From contig JBAZZS010000001.1 of the NCBI GenBank assembly GCA_041658685.1, positions 372,001 through 436,000 of the forward strand: a stretch of 64,000 nucleotides of DNA, written 5' to 3'. The stretch is from Candidatus Gracilibacteria bacterium (lineage in GTDB: Bacteria; Patescibacteriota; Gracilibacteria; UBA1369; UBA12473). The number at the start of each line of letters is the position of its first letter. The stretch's first letter is position 1. The notes beneath the pieces were generated by a model that did no database searches, was not told where the DNA came from, and saw only the letters and a program-made list of their open reading frames with translations. Position numbers and translations under genes: made by a program. Below, piece by piece: positions 49,548 through 58,210 of this stretch.

Positions 49548-50642
49548 ATGAGACAAGCCCCGAAAGGATTATCGATTGCTATCGGAGGGCACGCCACGCT
49601 CCCAGCCAATGCAGTAGATAAAAGCATCCCTGTACAAGAAGCGGCAATGAGAGAAGTCTTTGGCCAAGTTTTAACAGTTGTACGGGCGGCCGTACAAGAG
49701 GGTTTTACATGGAATACCATGACACATGGAAGCGGACCTCAAACGGATTTAATTTTGAAACGGGTACGAGAATGTCTAAAAATCGGAATGCATAATCTTC
49801 CGTTGTACTATGCCTCAATGGATCTTATCGCCTCCATTGGGATGACCATGGAACGGATATTAGCTAGTATGATAGCAAGAGAAATGGGATGCTTCGGAGC
49901 AGACAAAACAGGGGTTCAAACAGTCCCAACGCACTTTTTAGTAGATCCAAATACAATGAAACCCGTAAAACCAATCGGCGGGACATTGACTGAAGAAGAA
50001 ATAAAAATATTAGAAAAATTAGGAGAAACCGTCAAAGATACTAAGGATGGAAAAGGTCCAAGAATTATAGTGGCATCTCCTAAGGTTTTAGGAGTCTTAC
50101 CTCAAAATTTAGACGGAATTGTAGCAGTTATACGCGCTGGATTACTCGCTATCGCTGGAGGAACCGGAGGGGTTGCAGTCACAATAGAGGAAGATGGAGA
50201 AATTACCCCTCATCCCGCTGTAATTGATAAGGACTATGCGGCAGAAGCAATTGTCAGAGGACTTGCTGAAAAAGAGATCCCAACAGACACTTTTGGTGTA
50301 ATTATGTCAGACCCATATACAGTAAGAAATTTTTCAATCGTAGCAGAAGGGATTGACGCAGCAGGCGGTCCTATGAAAGTCACTGCAGAAGAGCGTGCTA
50401 GGTTGATGGAAGCGGCAGGCCCCATTCATCGTATAGCAGCTGCGGACATGGGAGCTATTCTAGAAACCCCAGGGGCTGTAACCTCAGGAGCAGAACCTAA
50501 AATTAGAGCTGCTTGGAGACTCGTTGATAAAAAAATCGTTAGACAAGCTATTATTTGCAGTCCTGAAAATTTTGGAGCCACTTTTATTGGAAAGGCTAAA
50601 GATGCAGGAACCGTAATTTTCAAAGGAGAAAAATGGGTCTGA
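49548..50642 (+). CDS. Divergent carbamate-kinase-like protein (amino acid kinase family)
   Basis: A 364-residue protein. The amino acid kinase fold and carbamate-kinase landmarks are visible: AIGGHATLPANA (GGNA in the family), THGSGPQTDLIL (THGNGPQ), VDPNTMKPVKPIGGTLTEEEI, VLPQNLDGIVAVIRAGLLAIAGGTGGVAV and PHPAVIDKDYAAEAIV (VIDKDLA). Carbamate kinases are about 310 residues and have GGNA; the His replacement, the length and a 50-residue variable C-terminal part set this one apart. ATP formation from carbamoyl phosphate is possible but not shown. A TATAAT at 49533-49538 lies 9 nt before the ATG. Confidence 0.7.
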   Translation: MRQAPKGLSIAIGGHATLPANAVDKSIPVQEAAMREVFGQVLTVVRAAVQEGFTWNTMTHGSGPQTDLILKRVRECLKIGMHNLPLYYASMDLIASIGMTMERILASMIAREMGCFGADKTGVQTVPTHFLVDPNTMKPVKPIGGTLTEEEIKILEKLGETVKDTKDGKGPRIIVASPKVLGVLPQNLDGIVAVIRAGLLAIAGGTGGVAVTIEEDGEITPHPAVIDKDYAAEAIVRGLAEKEIPTDTFGVIMSDPYTVRNFSIVAEGIDAAGGPMKVTAEERARLMEAAGPIHRIAAADMGAILETPGAVTSGAEPKIRAAWRLVDKKIVRQAIICSPENFGATFIGKAKDAGTVIFKGEKWV

Positions 50643-50656
50643 TCCCCTGAAATCCA

Positions 50657-50698
50657 TTGACAATTTAAGGCTTAGCACTCTATAATCGTCAGTGCTAG
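50657..50698 (+). promoter_or_regulatory. clpB promoter with CIRCE operator
   Basis: TTGACA (50657-50662), an 18-nt spacer and TATAAT (50681-50686). The inverted repeat TTAGCACTC (50672-50680), nine bases, CAGTGCTAG (50690-50698) matches the CIRCE consensus in 16 of its 18 arm bases. The -10 box sits between the two arms, so HrcA binding would block RNA polymerase. Confidence 0.88.
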
Positions 50699-50725
50699 TT
50701 TTGACCTTATAAACTCTCCTTTACC

Positions 50726-53296
50726 ATGGACTTCAACCAATACACCACCAAGGCCGCGGAAGCGGTCCAAGGCGCCGCACAACTCGCCGGCAAACTGTCG
50801 AATCAGGCCATCGAACCCTTGCACCTGTTACTTGTTCTTGTGGAGCAAAAAGGCGGACTCGTGCGCACGCTTTTGGAAAAGATGGAAAAAGATCCAGACG
50901 TCATCAGTAAAGAAGCCAAGGCCGAGCTCACGAAACGTCCCCAAATTCAAGGCAGCTCGCAAGGCTACATCACCCCGGAGATGAAAAAAGTCCTCGACCA
51001 AGCCGAAACCGAAGCCGGGCACCTCAAGGACGAATATATTTCCACCGAGCATCTTTTTCTCGCCCTCATCGATCAACCCACGATCAAAAATCTTCTCGAC
51101 CTCAACAAAGAAGAAGTCCTCCAAGAACTCTCCAAGCTGCGTGGCAATCAGCGCGTCACAGACCAAGACCCCGAAGGAAAATATCAAGTGTTGGAAAAGT
51201 ACACGCAAGATTTCACCAAACTCGCAGCTCAAGGCAAAATCGACCCGGTCATCGGTCGCGATGAGGAAATTCGACGCGTCATGCAAATTCTTTCCCGCCG
51301 CACCAAAAACAACCCGGTCTTGGTAGGGGAGCCTGGCACCGGAAAAACTGCGATCGTGGAAGGCCTTGCCAAGAAAATCGTGGACAAAGACGTTCCCGAA
51401 AGCCTCAAAAATAAGCGCATTCTTTCTCTTGATCTCGGCGCCCTCATCGCAGGCACCAAATATCGCGGTGAATTCGAGGATCGGCTCAAAGCGCTTCTCA
51501 AAGAAATCGAATCTTCAAATGGAGAAATCATCCTATTCATCGACGAATTGCACACCATCATCGGCGCCGGAGCCGCAGAAGGATCCATGGACGCCGGAAA
51601 TCTTCTCAAGCCCGCCCTGGCCCGCGGCCGTTTGCGCACCGTAGGCGCCACAACTCTCAAAGAATATCGAAAATACGTTGAAAAAGACGCCGCTTTTGAA
51701 CGCCGATTCCAACCTGTCATGGTGGAGGAACCGTCTCTAAAAGACGCGCTTTCCATCCTTCGCGGCATCAAAGAAAAATATGAAATTCATCATGGCGTCA
51801 AAATTCGCGACAATGCCCTCGTGGCTGCGGTGAATCTTTCTTCCCGCTATATCGCAGACCGATTCCTCCCGGACAAAGCCATTGATCTCATGGACGAGGC
51901 CTGTTCCGTGCTTCGCATCGAAAACGACAGCCTTCCCACGGAAATCGACCGCCTTCAGCGCCAGATTCGTCAACTCGAAATCGAACGCGAAGCTTTAAAA
52001 CAAGAAAAAGACGACGCTTCCAAAAAACGCCTCAAAGACATTGAAAAAGAACTCGCCGGGCTCAAAGAGCAAAACAAGGGATTCGAACTTCAATGGAAAA
52101 AAGAAAAAGACCTCATCGATGCGCTCAAAAGCACAGACAAAAAAATCGACGAACTCAAAGAAGAAGCCAAACAAGCCGAACGCGCCGGCAATCTCGAGCG
52201 CGTGGCCAAAATTCAATACGGAGAAATTCCGGGACTCGAAACTCAACAAAAAGAAGTTCGCGCCAAACTCGCACATTCACAAAAAGACGGGCAATCCTTA
52301 CTCAAAGAAGAAATCACGGAAGAAGACATTGCCGCTGTGGTGGCCCGCTGGACCGGAATTCCGGTCTCGAAAATGCTCACTCAAGAAACCCAAAAACTCT
52401 CAGACATGGAGCAAGCCCTCGCGCATCGAGTCATTGGCCAAAAAGAAGCCATCAAAGCCGTCTCAAACGCCATTCGTCGCAGTCGCGCCGGGATTCAAGA
52501 AGAGGGGAGGCCTATCGGGTCATTTCTTTTTCTAGGGCCTACAGGAGTTGGGAAAACCGAGCTCGCCAAGAGCCTTGCCGAATTTCTTTTCAACAATGAA
52601 AATGCCATGACTCGCATCGACATGAGCGAATACTTGGAAAAACACTCGGTCGCGCGCTTGGTCGGATCTCCTCCGGGTTACGTGGGCTACGAAGAAGGCG
52701 GCCAACTCACTGAAGCCGTCCGCCGACATCCGTACAACGTCATTTTATTCGATGAGATTGAAAAAGCGCACCCCGATGTATTCAACATCTTGCTCCAAGT
52801 CCTCGACGACGGCCGACTCACCGATGCCAAAGGCCGCACCGTTGACTTTAAAAACACCGTCATCATCATGACCAGCAATTTTGGAAGCGAAATCATCGAG
52901 GAATACGCCAAAGATGCAAAGAAACAACGAGAACAACTCATGGCAGCGCTTCAAAAAGCCTTCCGTCCCGAATTTTTAAATCGCATCGACGACACGATTA
53001 TTTTCCAGCATCTCACCGAAGCGGAAATCGCAGAAATCGTAGGACTCCAAATTGAACTCGTGGCCAAACGCCTGGCCAAAAAAGGCATCAAACTCGAGAT
53101 CACCAAAATGGCAAAAATGTGGCTGGCAACAACCGGATTTGATAAAACTTTTGGCGCCCGCCCCCTCAAACGCGTGATCCAAAACAAGATTCTCGACGAA
53201 CTCGCGCTCCAAATCGTGGAGGGAAAAATCAAAGAAGGGGACACCATCAAGGTTGATTTTAAAGTCGATGAGGTGATAATAGAGAAAAAGCGCTAA
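50726..53296 (+). CDS. clpB: ATP-dependent chaperone ClpB
   Basis: An 856-residue disaggregase working with DnaK. Two Clp_N repeats (about 1-145: DFNQYTTKAAEAVQGAAQLA ... EYISTEHLFLALID), AAA1 with GEPGTGKTAIVEGLA and the Walker B LFIDELHTIIGAG, the coiled-coil middle domain (about 405-520, rich in Lys/Glu), and AAA2 with GPTGVGKTELAKSLAEF and ILFDEIEKAHPDVFNILLQVLDDGRLTD. Full length. The middle domain separates ClpB from ClpA/ClpC. Control by heat shock through the CIRCE operator upstream is likely. Confidence 0.97.
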   Translation: MDFNQYTTKAAEAVQGAAQLAGKLSNQAIEPLHLLLVLVEQKGGLVRTLLEKMEKDPDVISKEAKAELTKRPQIQGSSQGYITPEMKKVLDQAETEAGHLKDEYISTEHLFLALIDQPTIKNLLDLNKEEVLQELSKLRGNQRVTDQDPEGKYQVLEKYTQDFTKLAAQGKIDPVIGRDEEIRRVMQILSRRTKNNPVLVGEPGTGKTAIVEGLAKKIVDKDVPESLKNKRILSLDLGALIAGTKYRGEFEDRLKALLKEIESSNGEIILFIDELHTIIGAGAAEGSMDAGNLLKPALARGRLRTVGATTLKEYRKYVEKDAAFERRFQPVMVEEPSLKDALSILRGIKEKYEIHHGVKIRDNALVAAVNLSSRYIADRFLPDKAIDLMDEACSVLRIENDSLPTEIDRLQRQIRQLEIEREALKQEKDDASKKRLKDIEKELAGLKEQNKGFELQWKKEKDLIDALKSTDKKIDELKEEAKQAERAGNLERVAKIQYGEIPGLETQQKEVRAKLAHSQKDGQSLLKEEITEEDIAAVVARWTGIPVSKMLTQETQKLSDMEQALAHRVIGQKEAIKAVSNAIRRSRAGIQEEGRPIGSFLFLGPTGVGKTELAKSLAEFLFNNENAMTRIDMSEYLEKHSVARLVGSPPGYVGYEEGGQLTEAVRRHPYNVILFDEIEKAHPDVFNILLQVLDDGRLTDAKGRTVDFKNTVIIMTSNFGSEIIEEYAKDAKKQREQLMAALQKAFRPEFLNRIDDTIIFQHLTEAEIAEIVGLQIELVAKRLAKKGIKLEITKMAKMWLATTGFDKTFGARPLKRVIQNKILDELALQIVEGKIKEGDTIKVDFKVDEVIIEKKR

Positions 53297-53317
53297 TTCT
53301 TCTTTAAAATCACACTT

Positions 53318-53515
53318 ATGCCTCTTCCAAAACCTTATAAATGTCCCATTTGCCAACATGAAAAATTTGAAGAAGGTTGGATAGGAGGAAAACTAGAATT
53401 TATTCCTAAAAATGTGGTTGGTTTAAAAAAAGTTTTTAATATAACTGGAGTAAAGAAAAAAGAAGCTCGTCGATGTTTAAATTGCGGGAATATTCAGTTT
53501 TTTATCCAAAAATAA
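53318..53515 (+). CDS. Small zinc-ribbon protein
   Basis: A 65-residue protein with the Cys pairs CPIC (residues 9-12) and CLNCGN (about 54-57), which fit one zinc ribbon, and a basic middle (KKVFNITGVKKKEARR). It starts 21 nt after clpB and ends 12 nt before the next gene. Small zinc-ribbon proteins of this kind are common; function is unknown. Confidence 0.65.
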   Translation: MPLPKPYKCPICQHEKFEEGWIGGKLEFIPKNVVGLKKVFNITGVKKKEARRCLNCGNIQFFIQK

Positions 53516-53527
53516 TTCTCAAAAAAA

Positions 53528-54598
53528 ATGCCAACCATCCTAAAGGGAAAAAGTCACAAAATCACCTTCGTCTCGATTATTTTAGTCATGTTAATTCTAA
53601 TAACAGGAATTCTTTTTCTTAAATTTCATTCCACAGAAAAAGAAAACGCAATCCTTCCAACTGAAAACAACACGACCCCACCCGAAGAAATAATCAATAC
53701 CCAAACTCCTTCTCCAGCCTCCATTGAAGAATACTATTCATTATTATCGTATCAATATTTGCCAGAACTCGAGATATTCGGGAAACCCTCTGATGTTGAA
53801 TTTATAGATGAAGAAAATTACTACATAAAATTTAGAGACACCGTGGAAGGGGAAAAAACCACCAGTGGAGCCATGGCCATTTTCATTAAACCTGACGGAA
53901 CTAACGTTATTGCTGTCGAAGGAGGGACATGTACGGAAACCTGCAATCGGAATTTCTGGCTTCTTGAATACAATGAAGGCGAATGGATCGATGTCACCGC
54001 CGAACTCCTCCAGGAAAATAATTACGAACCCACGGAAAAAGAAAACTATACAGGAACTTTCTATTTTGAAATTCCTCAATACGGCACCTCGTTAACGGTT
54101 TATAATTACTATTATGATGCTGAAATTAATAGCGCTTACTCGGTTAAGGAGACACAACTTGATTGGATCAATGGGAAATTCCAACCATCAGATATTTTTT
54201 CATTAAGAATTCATGAACAAGGCCAACATTTTAATTTTATATTGGACATCCCGACTTCTTGGGGAAACGTCGATTGGGTCGCAGAGCGAGCTGGATTTTA
54301 TGGCCCCGAAGGAATGCCGGAAAACGATCCTTACAATTTCGCGGTCGGATCCGAGCTGTACACCATTGTAATTGAAAAAGCATCGAGCGTTGATGAAGCT
54401 ATTTTTTCAATCACTTCCGTGGATGCCTCAGACAAAAACAATTCGGCGATTACCGGAGTGACGTATCTTACGGAACACAATGGAAAAGTCTATTTTTACA
54501 GTGGTTACGACGCAGAAGACCAAATTTATTTAAAAGATATTCCAGCTATTTTAGATTCCATACGATTTGAGCCCACTCCCATGTACGATGAATATTAA
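53528..54598 (+). CDS. Hypothetical exported/anchored protein
   Basis: A 356-residue protein. Residues about 11-31 form one transmembrane helix (ITFVSIILVMLILITGILFL), followed by a low-complexity Thr/Pro/Glu linker and an extracellular beta-rich domain (about 70-350) with a Cys pair (GGTCTETCNRNFWLLEYNEGEW). No family is recognised. It is the first of a series of four plus-strand envelope genes to 57089. Confidence 0.65.
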   Translation: MPTILKGKSHKITFVSIILVMLILITGILFLKFHSTEKENAILPTENNTTPPEEIINTQTPSPASIEEYYSLLSYQYLPELEIFGKPSDVEFIDEENYYIKFRDTVEGEKTTSGAMAIFIKPDGTNVIAVEGGTCTETCNRNFWLLEYNEGEWIDVTAELLQENNYEPTEKENYTGTFYFEIPQYGTSLTVYNYYYDAEINSAYSVKETQLDWINGKFQPSDIFSLRIHEQGQHFNFILDIPTSWGNVDWVAERAGFYGPEGMPENDPYNFAVGSELYTIVIEKASSVDEAIFSITSVDASDKNNSAITGVTYLTEHNGKVYFYSGYDAEDQIYLKDIPAILDSIRFEPTPMYDEY

Positions 54599-54624
54599 GG
54601 ATTATAATTTTTTATTAAAAATTT

Positions 54625-55413
54625 ATGAAAAAAATCATTTTAGGAATTTTAGGGTTGTTTATCATTATTTTAGCGACCATCATAGAGACCTTTCATATAA
54701 CAGAACAAAAAAATCCCTCTGTCGTTAAGGATGAAAATTTCGTTAACACGATGACCACCGATTTAAACAGTGATGGAATTATGGATCAAATTTCATTTGA
54801 AATACCCAAAACCCTGGACTCGTTTACGCTTCAAGTAAATGATGCCCTCGTGGAAGGCAATGAGCAGAACCTCAAAAGCTATATTGAAATCGTTGACATC
54901 GACCCCACCGATTCTTTTAAGGAAATCGCAGTGAGCGATTACGGCCCGAGTAGCGATTATCGTACTTTCTTTTATTTCTATGATGGGAAAAATCTAATTT
55001 CAATGGGCGAAACGCAAGGCATACCGGGTCTTAACATGACTTTCCCGGGAAATGGAACTTTCATCACTCAAACGCGCGGCCAAATTTTACAAACCTGGTT
55101 CTACGAAGATCAATTTAAACTCACGGACGCGCATTCAATCGAAAATATCCCTCAAGATTTATATGAAATGAACACCCCTGTGATTGTGCTTCAACCACTT
55201 CCATTACAAAAATCGCGCACCGACAGCGAGCAAGTGGCGATATTGGAAGTAGGGGAATCTGCCACAATTCTCTCCAGTGACAACAAGGAGTGGTGCCTGG
55301 TCGAAACTTCCACCGGCGTTCAAGGCTGGTTTGTCATAGAAAATTTTGACATCATCAAAGGCACAAATCTGAGTGCAACCGAAGTGTTTGATGGATTAAG
55401 CATGGCGGACTAG
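54625..55413 (+). CDS. Exported protein with SH3-like C-terminal domain
   Basis: A 262-residue protein. The N-terminal hydrophobic segment is KKIILGILGLFIIILATIIETF (residues 2-23), then a domain with a Ca-type or dockerin-like phrase TTDLNSDGIMDQISFEI. The C-terminal stretch (about 185-250) reads like a bacterial SH3 domain: VIVLQPLPLQKSRTDSEQVAILEVGESATILSSDNKEWCLVETSTGVQGWFVIENF. Wall or peptide binding is possible. It overlaps no neighbour and precedes the ferric-reductase-like gene by 9 nt. Confidence 0.65.
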   Translation: MKKIILGILGLFIIILATIIETFHITEQKNPSVVKDENFVNTMTTDLNSDGIMDQISFEIPKTLDSFTLQVNDALVEGNEQNLKSYIEIVDIDPTDSFKEIAVSDYGPSSDYRTFFYFYDGKNLISMGETQGIPGLNMTFPGNGTFITQTRGQILQTWFYEDQFKLTDAHSIENIPQDLYEMNTPVIVLQPLPLQKSRTDSEQVAILEVGESATILSSDNKEWCLVETSTGVQGWFVIENFDIIKGTNLSATEVFDGLSMAD

Positions 55414-55422
55414 AATAGGCCC

Positions 55423-56724
55423 ATGAAATTTTTGAAAAAAACTCGGATTGGATGGATTGCGGTTTTAGTTGCAACGATGATCCCTGTTGTATTATGGGGA
55501 ATATTTCCCGCGCCACAATCTCGATTCAGCGATTTCACAACCACCATAGCCAATATTGGCCAACTTTTGGGATTGATCGAAATCACGTTATTCGCCATCA
55601 GTCTAATTCTCAGTGCACGATCCCATATTTTGGAACAACTATTTAATGGCCTCAACCAAGTCTATGAAAAACACAGCCTCATCGGGCAAACCGGACTAAT
55701 CCTAATTCTTTTTCACCCTCTTTTTTTAATTCCCAAATATACGGGAGGAAATTGGAAACAAGCCGCCTCTTTTTTATGGTTTGGATCCAATTGGGCGCTC
55801 AATTGGGGACTGATCGCTTTACTGGGTTTCATTGGACTGATCACATTAACGCTTTTTTTACGCCCCAAATACAACCTTTGGAAATGGATGCATAAATTTC
55901 TCGGAATCATTTTTCTCCTTGCGGTTTTTCACGTTTATTTAATCCCAAGCGACACGTCCCGCAATCTTTTTTTAAGAATTTATATCCTCGGACTTTCAGG
56001 CCTGGCCATGATCCTTTTCACCTACAGAACGATTCTACAAAAAGCCCTTGTTAAAAAATACAATTATACGGTTTCTCAGGTAAAAATTTTAAGTTCAGAA
56101 ATCCTGGAAATCACCCTAAAGCCCAAAGAAAATTCCATACCCTTCAAGGCCGGCCAATTCATTTTCGTCCGATTTAAGGGCCCAAAAATCAGCGGTGAGA
56201 GCCATCCATTTTCCATCTCCTCAAGCCCGAATGAAAAAGAATTAACCATCACCATAAAAAATCTCGGCGATTACACGTCAAAACTCAAAAATCTCTCCAA
56301 CGACACACTCGCGGAAATCGAAGGCCCTTTTGGAACTTTTTCCTATCAAAACACCCCTTATAAAAACCAAATTTGGATTGCCGGAGGCATTGGGATCACG
56401 CCTTTCATCAGCATGGCGCGATCACTTCCTGCAAACACGGACTACAAAATCGATCTTTATTACTGCACCCAAGATAAAGAAGAGGCCGTTTATTTGAATT
56501 CCTTGGAAGGTCTTTCTCCGGCCGTAAGAGTGATTTTTTCATGCTCAAAAACCCAAGGTCGCCTCCACATAGAAGACATTCGAACCCAATCCGGTTCACT
56601 GGAAGAAAAAAGCATTTTATTATGTGCTCCGGCCCCCATGATTCAATCTTTAAAATCCCAATTCCTTAAAAAAGGAGTTTCCAAAAGCCTTCTTTATTCG
56701 GAGGAATTCAATTTCTTTAACTAA
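55423..56724 (+). CDS. Ferric-reductase-like flavocytochrome
   Basis: A 433-residue protein. Six or seven hydrophobic helices span residues about 10-205. Two helices carry His pairs: KHSLIGQTGLILILFHPL (H-x13-H) and MHKFLGIIFLLAVFHVYL (H-x12-H), the heme ligand pattern of the ferric reductase family. The cytosolic FAD/NAD part follows: VRFKGPKISGESHPFSISSSP (FAD) and IWIAGGIGITPFISMARSL (NAD(P)H), ending with LLCAPAPMIQSLK. It should pass electrons from NAD(P)H through FAD and two hemes to the outer face. A cytochrome b5-type protein follows 5 nt later. Confidence 0.88.
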   Translation: MKFLKKTRIGWIAVLVATMIPVVLWGIFPAPQSRFSDFTTTIANIGQLLGLIEITLFAISLILSARSHILEQLFNGLNQVYEKHSLIGQTGLILILFHPLFLIPKYTGGNWKQAASFLWFGSNWALNWGLIALLGFIGLITLTLFLRPKYNLWKWMHKFLGIIFLLAVFHVYLIPSDTSRNLFLRIYILGLSGLAMILFTYRTILQKALVKKYNYTVSQVKILSSEILEITLKPKENSIPFKAGQFIFVRFKGPKISGESHPFSISSSPNEKELTITIKNLGDYTSKLKNLSNDTLAEIEGPFGTFSYQNTPYKNQIWIAGGIGITPFISMARSLPANTDYKIDLYYCTQDKEEAVYLNSLEGLSPAVRVIFSCSKTQGRLHIEDIRTQSGSLEEKSILLCAPAPMIQSLKSQFLKKGVSKSLLYSEEFNFFN

Positions 56725-56729
56725 AAATT

Positions 56730-57089
56730 ATGAAAAAAATTACGTGGGCCACCCTCATATTTTTCTTCGGGGTGATTGTCACCATTTATACCTTTTCCGT
56801 TATAAATAAATCCTCAGCTTCAATTGAAAATGTATCCGCAACTCCGATTATTCCCGTCACCCAATTCACCACCACCGAAGTGACCCAACACAACACGGCC
56901 AACGATTGCTACCTCATCATCGACACAAAAGTCTACGACGTTTCCAATTACATCAATAAACATCCGGGCGGCAAATCCACGATCACAGACAATTGCGGGA
57001 GAGAAGCATCCACAATATTCGCGGCCATTCACTCCAATTTTGCGTGGGATTTGCTCAAGGATTATTACGTGGGGCAACTCGTTCAATAA
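56730..57089 (+). CDS. Membrane-anchored cytochrome b5-like protein
   Basis: A 119-residue protein. One N-terminal helix (about 4-26, ITWATLIFFFGVIVTIYTFSVIN), a short linker, then a cytochrome b5 domain (about 48-119): FTTTEVTQHNTANDCYLIIDTKVYDVSNYINKHPGGKSTITDNCGREASTIFAAIHSN. The heme ligands are the His of HPGG and the later His (AIHSN). It lies 5 nt after the ferric-reductase-like gene and may accept its electrons outside the membrane. Confidence 0.85.
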   Translation: MKKITWATLIFFFGVIVTIYTFSVINKSSASIENVSATPIIPVTQFTTTEVTQHNTANDCYLIIDTKVYDVSNYINKHPGGKSTITDNCGREASTIFAAIHSNFAWDLLKDYYVGQLVQ

Positions 57090-57092
57090 AAA

Positions 57093-57494
57093 TTATTTCG
57101 CCATTTTCAGCGCCACCTCCACTGCAATATAACCCTTATTGGTTTCGTCATTTTTACAGCGTGCCAGCGCTAATTTTTCATTTTTCGTCATCAACACCTC
57201 AAACGCAATCGGGATTTCTTCATCCAACATCACCTCAACAATTCCATCCACGCATGCACGACAGATCATTTCGTAATGATCCGTGTCGCCCTTGATCACG
57301 CAACCCAAAGCAATGAGAGCGTCATATTTCTTGGTTTTTGCCATGCGCAAGGCTGCCAACGGAATCTCGAATGCGCCAGGCACGTGAACGACATCATAAG
57401 CAACTTTGGCCTTTTTTAATCCGCGTTCCGCTCCTTTAAGCAATCGCTCAGAGATGTTTTCATTGAATTCCGAAACAATAATTCCGATTTTCAT
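57093..57494 (-). CDS. ribH: 6,7-dimethyl-8-ribityllumazine synthase
   Basis: A 133-residue enzyme. KIGIIVSEFNENISERLLKGAERGLKKA, VVHVPGAFEIPLAALRMAKTKKYDALIALGCVIKGDTDHYEMICRAC and AFEVLMTKNEKLALAR are all standard, with the catalytic His in the DTDHYE loop. It makes the lumazine used by RibE. It starts 3 nt after the ribE stop. Its 3' end meets that of the cytochrome gene on the other strand. Confidence 0.95.
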   Translation of the reverse strand: MKIGIIVSEFNENISERLLKGAERGLKKAKVAYDVVHVPGAFEIPLAALRMAKTKKYDALIALGCVIKGDTDHYEMICRACVDGIVEVMLDEEIPIAFEVLMTKNEKLALARCKNDETNKGYIAVEVALKMAK

Positions 57495-57497
57495 AAT

Positions 57498-58094
57498 TTA
57501 TTTTTTTAGAAGTTGACCTAAATAACGAGCTAAAAGGTCGATCTCAAGATTGACCCGAGTGCCTTTCTTAAGATTAAAAAGAGTGGTATTCACAAGCGTA
57601 TGAGGGATCAGACAAACCTCAAAACTTGCCGGCGATTTTTTAACATCGCTCACCGTCAAACTCACGCCATCGATCGCAATCGAGCCCTTTTTTGCCACAT
57701 AGCGCTGAAGCGAACGGGGGAGTGAAATCCACACACGAAACTCCTTGTTCTGCGCCACAATGCGCTGAACCATGCCCACGCCATCCACATGTCCTTGCAC
57801 AAAATGTCCCCCCAACGCATCGCCCACACAGAGGGCGGGTTCAAGGTTTACAAGGTCGCCTTTTTTAAGGGAACCAAGCGTCGTGGCCTTAAGTGTTTCC
57901 GGCATCACATCAAAAGAAACCATTTTAGCCTTATTCGGGGGCGCAATCACGGTAAGACAAACGCCATTTACGGCAACGCTATCTCCGGGTTTGATCTTTT
58001 TTGAAAAAGAGGCACAAAGCGTCATGCGCAGCCCCGTCTTTGTGGTTTCAAGACGGTCAATTTTTCCGATGGATTGAATGAGACCGGTAAACAT
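57498..58094 (-). CDS. ribE: Riboflavin synthase alpha chain
   Basis: About 198 residues from the ATG at 58094 (MFTGLIQSIGKI); two codons upstream (GTG, ATG) are possible but not usual. The two-barrel repeat is visible: GDSVAVNGVCLTVI and DLVNLEPALCVGDALGGHFVQGHVDGVG in the first half, then GSIAIDGVSLTVSDV and TRVNLEIDLLARYLGQLL in the second. It forms riboflavin from two lumazines. With ribH it gives the end of flavin synthesis; ribA/ribB and ribD are not in this window. The flavocytochrome next door uses FAD. Confidence 0.94.
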   Translation of the reverse strand: MFTGLIQSIGKIDRLETTKTGLRMTLCASFSKKIKPGDSVAVNGVCLTVIAPPNKAKMVSFDVMPETLKATTLGSLKKGDLVNLEPALCVGDALGGHFVQGHVDGVGMVQRIVAQNKEFRVWISLPRSLQRYVAKKGSIAIDGVSLTVSDVKKSPASFEVCLIPHTLVNTTLFNLKKGTRVNLEIDLLARYLGQLLKK

Positions 58095-58210
58095 CATCAC
58101 AAACTATAGCATAAAAATGCCCCGCAATCTTGTCGGGTTCATCTTTTTGAAAGATTTTTGTAATGATTGTTTCGTTATCGTGGGGGTACTATTTTTTTAA
58201 CCCTTTATTT

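Noticed and set aside
49548..50642. Calling this gene arcC
   Set aside because: GGNA is replaced by GGHA, the length differs and no arginine deiminase genes are near, so a symbol would overstate the case.
54603..54608. TATAAT before the 54625 gene as a promoter
   Set aside because: No -35 element at a proper distance, and the box lies only a few bases after the upstream stop codon in an AT-rich stretch.
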